A model generated the notes under the pieces. It did no database searches. It saw only the letters and a program-made list of their open reading frames with translations, and was not told the origin of the DNA. From Streptomyces spororaveus (GTDB lineage: Bacteria > Actinomycetota > Actinomycetes > Streptomycetales > Streptomycetaceae), in the NCBI RefSeq assembly GCF_016755875.1, contig NZ_BNED01000002.1, positions 1-64,000 of the forward strand: a stretch of 64,000 nucleotides of DNA. The letters run 5' to 3'. Position 1 is the first letter of the stretch. The number at the start of each line of letters is the position of its first letter. The position numbers were made by a program, and so were the translations under genes. Of this stretch, positions 61,238-64,000 are shown in pieces.

Positions 61238-61615
61238 TCAGGCCGACCGCGAGCTGGTGTTGGCCAGAGACGCCGTCGCGTAGAACGCGGCCGCGCTGGT
61301 CTTCCCGCTGCGCGTCGTGCCGCCCATGAGCGGGTGGGAGTCCGCGAGGAGGGGGAGCGCGGTATCCACTGCGCCGGTGGGCCGGTGCGGGGCAACGATC
61401 CGGCCGTCGGGGAGCAGCTCGCCGGTGTCGTCGAAGACGATCAGGGCGTTGCAGAGGAGACTCCAGCCCTGTTCCGGGCGGCCGACCACGACGCGCGCGT
61501 CCTCGCGGTCCGGGCTGTCGGCCGTCGGGCACGTCGGCCGGTGCATACACAGGGACTCCGGCAGCCGGCTGCCGGTCGGGGTCGTCGCGGCGTCGAGCTT
61601 GGTGCTGCGCTGCAT
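61238..61615 (-). CDS. DUF5999-family protein with an unusual Walker-A-like tail
   Basis: ATG 61615 has GGAG six bases upstream. Residues 20-80 match the DUF5999 pattern: CMHRPTCPTADSPDREDARV, VVGRPEQGWSLLCNALIVFD, TGELLPDGRIVAPHRPTG. Instead of ending there, about 45 residues follow, with ADSHPLMGGTTRSGKTSAAA, which resembles the P-loop of an FtsK-like motor but is cut short. This could be a fusion with a motor fragment or chance. Confidence 0.65.
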   Translation of the reverse strand: MQRSTKLDAATTPTGSRLPESLCMHRPTCPTADSPDREDARVVVGRPEQGWSLLCNALIVFDDTGELLPDGRIVAPHRPTGAVDTALPLLADSHPLMGGTTRSGKTSAAAFYATASLANTSSRSA

Positions 61616-61762
61616 GGGGCTCTCCAGGCGAGTGACGGGCCCGAGACTCTCCCGGACCGAAGGCATGAAAGGGCGGCGTCCCGGGGGGCAGCCGGTACGC
61701 GGCGGTCCAGGGCTGCGGTCGAGAATCTGGCCTCCGAGCCCGCCGGACGGGACACCGGATGT

Positions 61763-61948
61763 TCAGCTCTTGCCGCGTCGGGCGAGGGGCGGATGGATGT
61801 CGGTGACGCGATGACCGGCGTCCCAGGCGGCCGCCGCGGTGAGCACGGCGACCGCCAGGTGCGCCTGGGTGAGGGGGTGGGTCAGGCCGCGCGCGGCGAT
61901 GGCCCGTACCGCGTGGTGCTGGGCGGTACGGGCGGCCGGTATGTGCAA
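61763..61948 (-). CDS. Small hypothetical protein, 61 residues
   Basis: From TTG 61948 with CAGGAG six bases upstream: HIPAARTAQHHAVRAIAARG, then LTHPLTQAHLAVAVLTAAAA and WDAGHRVTDIHPPLARR. Helical and basic. It follows the zinc-knuckle peptide by 3 bases. Confidence 0.45.
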   Translation of the reverse strand: MHIPAARTAQHHAVRAIAARGLTHPLTQAHLAVAVLTAAAAWDAGHRVTDIHPPLARRGKS

Positions 61949-61951
61949 GCC

Positions 61952-62086
61952 CTACTCCTGTTCGGGCTGCGGCTGCGGCGGCGTTCCGCAGGTGCAGGGC
62001 TCGTGCTTGATCGACTGGTACGGCTTGCCGTCCGCGCCGGTGGAGTTCACGGTGACCAGGGTCGGCGAGTGGCCGCAGCCGCTCAC
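61952..62086 (-). CDS. 44-residue zinc-knuckle-like peptide
   Basis: From GTG 62086, which overlaps the stop upstream as GTGA: MSGCGHSPTLVTVNSTGADG, KPYQSIKHEPCTCGTPPQ. Cys-x-x-His and Cys-Thr-Cys pairs may bind zinc. Small genes of this kind are common in Streptomyces plasmid operons. Confidence 0.5.
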   Translation of the reverse strand: MSGCGHSPTLVTVNSTGADGKPYQSIKHEPCTCGTPPQPQPEQE

Positions 62087-62427
62087 CGGACCGTGCCCGC
62101 CGTACTCGGCGGCGGGGCCGGGGCGGCGGCGTTCTGGCCGCAGCGGCAGGTCCACCAACCGCACAGGACGCAGGCGTCGTCCGCCGCGCGGAACGGCACG
62201 TTGAAGGACAGCAGCGGGGGCCGGACGTAGCCGGGGGCCATCTCCGCGAGGGTCCGCCGGGCACGGCCGCCTTCGGGAATCCGGGCGTCGTCCCGCTCGG
62301 CCATCGTGAGCACCAGGGTGCCGAGCTGGTGGAGGGAGTCGGTCTCGTCCCGCTCGTAGCCGCGGGAATCGTCTTCGCGGCGGATGTCGTCGATCTTCCC
62401 GGCGCGCGGGGTCAGGGTGGCGGTCAT
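62083..62427 (-). CDS. Hypothetical protein with a CxxCxxCxC cluster, 114 residues
   Basis: From ATG 62427 (overlaps the WhiB-like stop): KIDDIRREDDSRGYERDETD, SLHQLGTLVLTMAERDDARI, then ADDACVLCGWWTCRCGQNAA. The CVLCGWWTCRC cluster is a probable zinc site. Translationally coupled to the gene before and after it. Confidence 0.6.
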   Translation of the reverse strand: MTATLTPRAGKIDDIRREDDSRGYERDETDSLHQLGTLVLTMAERDDARIPEGGRARRTLAEMAPGYVRPPLLSFNVPFRAADDACVLCGWWTCRCGQNAAAPAPPPSTAGTVR

Positions 62428-62966
62428 GCCGCGACCTCCCAACCGGTACGGGCGCGACGGGCGGTGCGCACCACTGCCAGCTTGGCGGCGAGCTCGGCGA
62501 TCCGCTCGTTCTGCTGCCGCAGGAGTGCGGCCTGGTGCGGCATGCCGCCGCTCCTGGTCGGCATCCTGCGGGCCTCGCGGTTCAGCTTCACGGCGAGGTC
62601 CCTGAGCTCGTTCCACTCCTGGTCGCTGGCCTCGTCGGCGGTGATCGCGGCGGTCAGGCGCTGGGCCTGAAGCTCGCGGAGGGCGACCAGCTCGTAGCCG
62701 GAACGGCCGCCTCGAACCAGGTCGTCGATGCGCGGGTTGCCGTCGCCGTCGCGCAGGGCCAGCTCCTCGCAGGCCGCCCGGACGGGGCAGCCGCGGCAGA
62801 AGCCGATCGCCTCGGCGCGCTGCGCCTGCCAGGTGGCCGGCGGCTCGCCGTCGGCCCGGGAGAAGAGGTCGGGGTCTGCCTGAACGCACTTGGCGCCGAC
62901 GTCGATCGCGGCCTGGAGTACCGGGCGCCGCATCCGGCGGGCCTGAGTGGATGTCATCCTGTGCAT
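62424..62966 (-). CDS. WhiB-family iron-sulfur transcription factor
   Basis: The 180-residue product has AKCVQADPDLFSRADG (first Cys), GFCRGCPVRAACEELALRDG (CxxCxxxxxC), and VRGGRSGYELVALRE (the G[R/V]xG loop): four Cys for a [4Fe-4S] cluster that senses redox/NO. The C-terminus is longer than usual and helical (NELRDLAVKLNREARR). WhiB proteins usually act with the main sigma factor. It is followed by an ATGA overlap, so it may control the transfer operon it heads. Confidence 0.85.
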   Translation of the reverse strand: MHRMTSTQARRMRRPVLQAAIDVGAKCVQADPDLFSRADGEPPATWQAQRAEAIGFCRGCPVRAACEELALRDGDGNPRIDDLVRGGRSGYELVALRELQAQRLTAAITADEASDQEWNELRDLAVKLNREARRMPTRSGGMPHQAALLRQQNERIAELAAKLAVVRTARRARTGWEVAA

Positions 62967-63000
62967 GCGTCTTCCCTTTCTGGAGGGGGACTGCAAAGAC

Positions 63001-63103
63001 GAACCCCCGGGGGCCTAAGCCCGGGGGTTCGTCGTGTTCTGACTGCTGTACGAGCAGCCACGGCCCCGGCCGCCCTCTCTTGGTGCTGGGCGGCCGGGGC
63101 CGT
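63001..63103 (-). terminator. Two strong hairpins in tandem
   Basis: GAACCCCCGGG (63001-63011) pairs with CCCGGGGGTTC (63020-63030); ACGGCCCCGGCCGCCC (63060-63075) pairs perfectly over 16 bp with 63088-63103. They separate the gene at 63127 from the WhiB-like gene. Confidence 0.75.
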
Positions 63104-63126
63104 GGTCGATCGTCGCGATGTGCGGG

Positions 63127-63987
63127 TCAGGCCACGAGTGCGCGCCTGTGGCAGCGGGCGGTGTACGCGGCGGCGGTCTCGCCCGGGGCCGGGGCGGGCA
63201 GCGCGGCCCTGACCTCGGCCACCAGATCGGTGTGCGCGGGTTGGTCCGCCGGGGTCAGGGGGCGGCACCAGATCGTGGCCAGGTGCGTGTAGGCGACGCG
63301 GGTGAGGTGCTCCTCGAAGACGTCGCTCGCGGAGCGGTCCTGGTTGGCGTCGGCCAGGGCGCGGAGGGTGCCGGTGGCCAGGGCGCGGACGGAGCGGCGG
63401 TCCCCGGCGTTCTGGGGGGTCATGGCCAGCGGGGCGCTGGCGGGTCCGTCGACAGCCCGACCGCGAGTGGTGGGGATCGCGTCGGCGGGCACCGTACGGG
63501 CGGCGTCGGCCCTGCGGGCGGCGGGCACGGCACGCTCCCACTGGGCTCGCCGGTCGGCGGGACGCTGCTGCGGCCGGGCGACCTTGAGGGTCTGGACGGT
63601 GGCGCGGCGGTGGCGGGTGACGTCGACGGCGAGCCGCTCCTCGCGCGCCCAGTTGCTGTACTGGCGGCGCCAGGCGTAGTCGGTGATGTCCACGTCGACG
63701 AGGCGGTTGCTGGAGCTGCAGCGGATTGCGGCGTCGACGCCGGCCTTGCCGGTGTGGTGCGGGACGAGCTTGAGCAGGTAGGTGCCGCGGTGGGGGGTCA
63801 CGGCTACCCATGTGCCGCAGTCCGGGCACACCAGCGAGATGCGGCGGGTCTGCGTGGTTTCCACGGTCCGCATGTCGATGTGTCCGGGCGACAGGGTGGA
63901 GAGAACGATCGCGTCGAGGGGGCTGACGCGGGAGGTACGGGTGCGGCCCAGGCGCTTAGCGGCCTTGGGCACGGTGAGCTCAGGCAT
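63127..63987 (-). CDS. Zinc-ribbon plasmid protein, first gene of the leftward cluster
   Basis: From ATG 63987 with GAGGAG six bases upstream; ATG 63873 (RTVETTQTRRISLVCPDCGT) is also possible but has no ribosome site. The 286-residue product has CPDCGTWVAVTPHRGTYLLK and AAIRCSSSNRLVDVDITDYA, a zinc ribbon, then a Pro/Arg linker and a helical C-terminus (SDVFEEHLTRVAYTHLATIW). Typical of Streptomyces plasmid accessory proteins; role unknown. Confidence 0.65.
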   Translation of the reverse strand: MPELTVPKAAKRLGRTRTSRVSPLDAIVLSTLSPGHIDMRTVETTQTRRISLVCPDCGTWVAVTPHRGTYLLKLVPHHTGKAGVDAAIRCSSSNRLVDVDITDYAWRRQYSNWAREERLAVDVTRHRRATVQTLKVARPQQRPADRRAQWERAVPAARRADAARTVPADAIPTTRGRAVDGPASAPLAMTPQNAGDRRSVRALATGTLRALADANQDRSASDVFEEHLTRVAYTHLATIWCRPLTPADQPAHTDLVAEVRAALPAPAPGETAAAYTARCHRRALVA

Positions 63988-64000
63988 GGCGACTCCTCGG

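Overview
The window is very GC-rich actinobacterial DNA, almost certainly from a Streptomyces or close relative, and most likely from a large linear plasmid or the arm of a linear replicon. The reasons are a 184-residue telomere terminal protein (tpg) at 6349-6903, a parAB partition pair with several 17-bp palindromic sites at 41.8-46.7 kb, two tandem winged-helix genes behind an operator array that look like a replication-initiation locus (31.6-33.1 kb), and a long leftward operon of plasmid spread and transfer genes (47.7-64.0 kb) with an FtsK/TraB-type ATPase, DUF2637 and Spd-like membrane proteins and a WhiB-family regulator. No telomere end, tap gene, tRNA, rRNA or CRISPR array was seen.

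Layout. 0-9.8 kb: a GNAT cut by the window edge, a secreted HExxH metalloprotease with a partner gene, a RelE/ParE-type toxin-antitoxin pair inside a five-gene leftward cluster, a Nudix hydrolase, tpg, and an XRE-TPR regulator divergent from two small genes. 10-19 kb: a two-gene GNAT-like cassette, a zinc-ribbon protein, a secreted HNH nuclease, an AlbA_2/Schlafen-type protein, a sigma-region-4-like protein coupled to a 47-residue membrane peptide, and an M48-type membrane protease. 19.7-27.3 kb: a lower-GC ATPase gene, a DUF6262-like remnant, small regulators, a second decayed copy of the GNAT-like cassette, a DUF6225 gene and several orphans.

28-39.5 kb is the replication and insertion zone. 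It holds a 9-mer array with a long inverted repeat, the GGAGAC operator array in front of two paralogous initiator-like genes, a 41-bp perfect palindrome, a 2.2-kb ISL3-family element with a broken transposase, and transposase, TniQ-like and ATP-grasp remnants. A pentapeptide-repeat membrane protein also lies here. 39.9-46.9 kb is the partition region: parAB, the scattered parS-like sites, a copied fragment of the parB 3' end, and between them a divergent pair of secreted proteins, one of them a NucA/NucB-type nuclease. An aminoglycoside-phosphotransferase-like gene follows.

From 64.0 down to 47.7 kb nearly all genes read leftward, with frequent ATGA or GTGA overlaps, so they probably form one or a few transfer and spread operons. 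Several genes in the window carry single frameshifts or an in-frame stop, while tpg, the initiator pair, parAB, the TraB-like ATPase and the DUF2637 gene are intact. This is either real decay of non-essential plasmid cargo or indel errors in GC-rich sequence. No database search or structure prediction was run; family names are from motif recognition.
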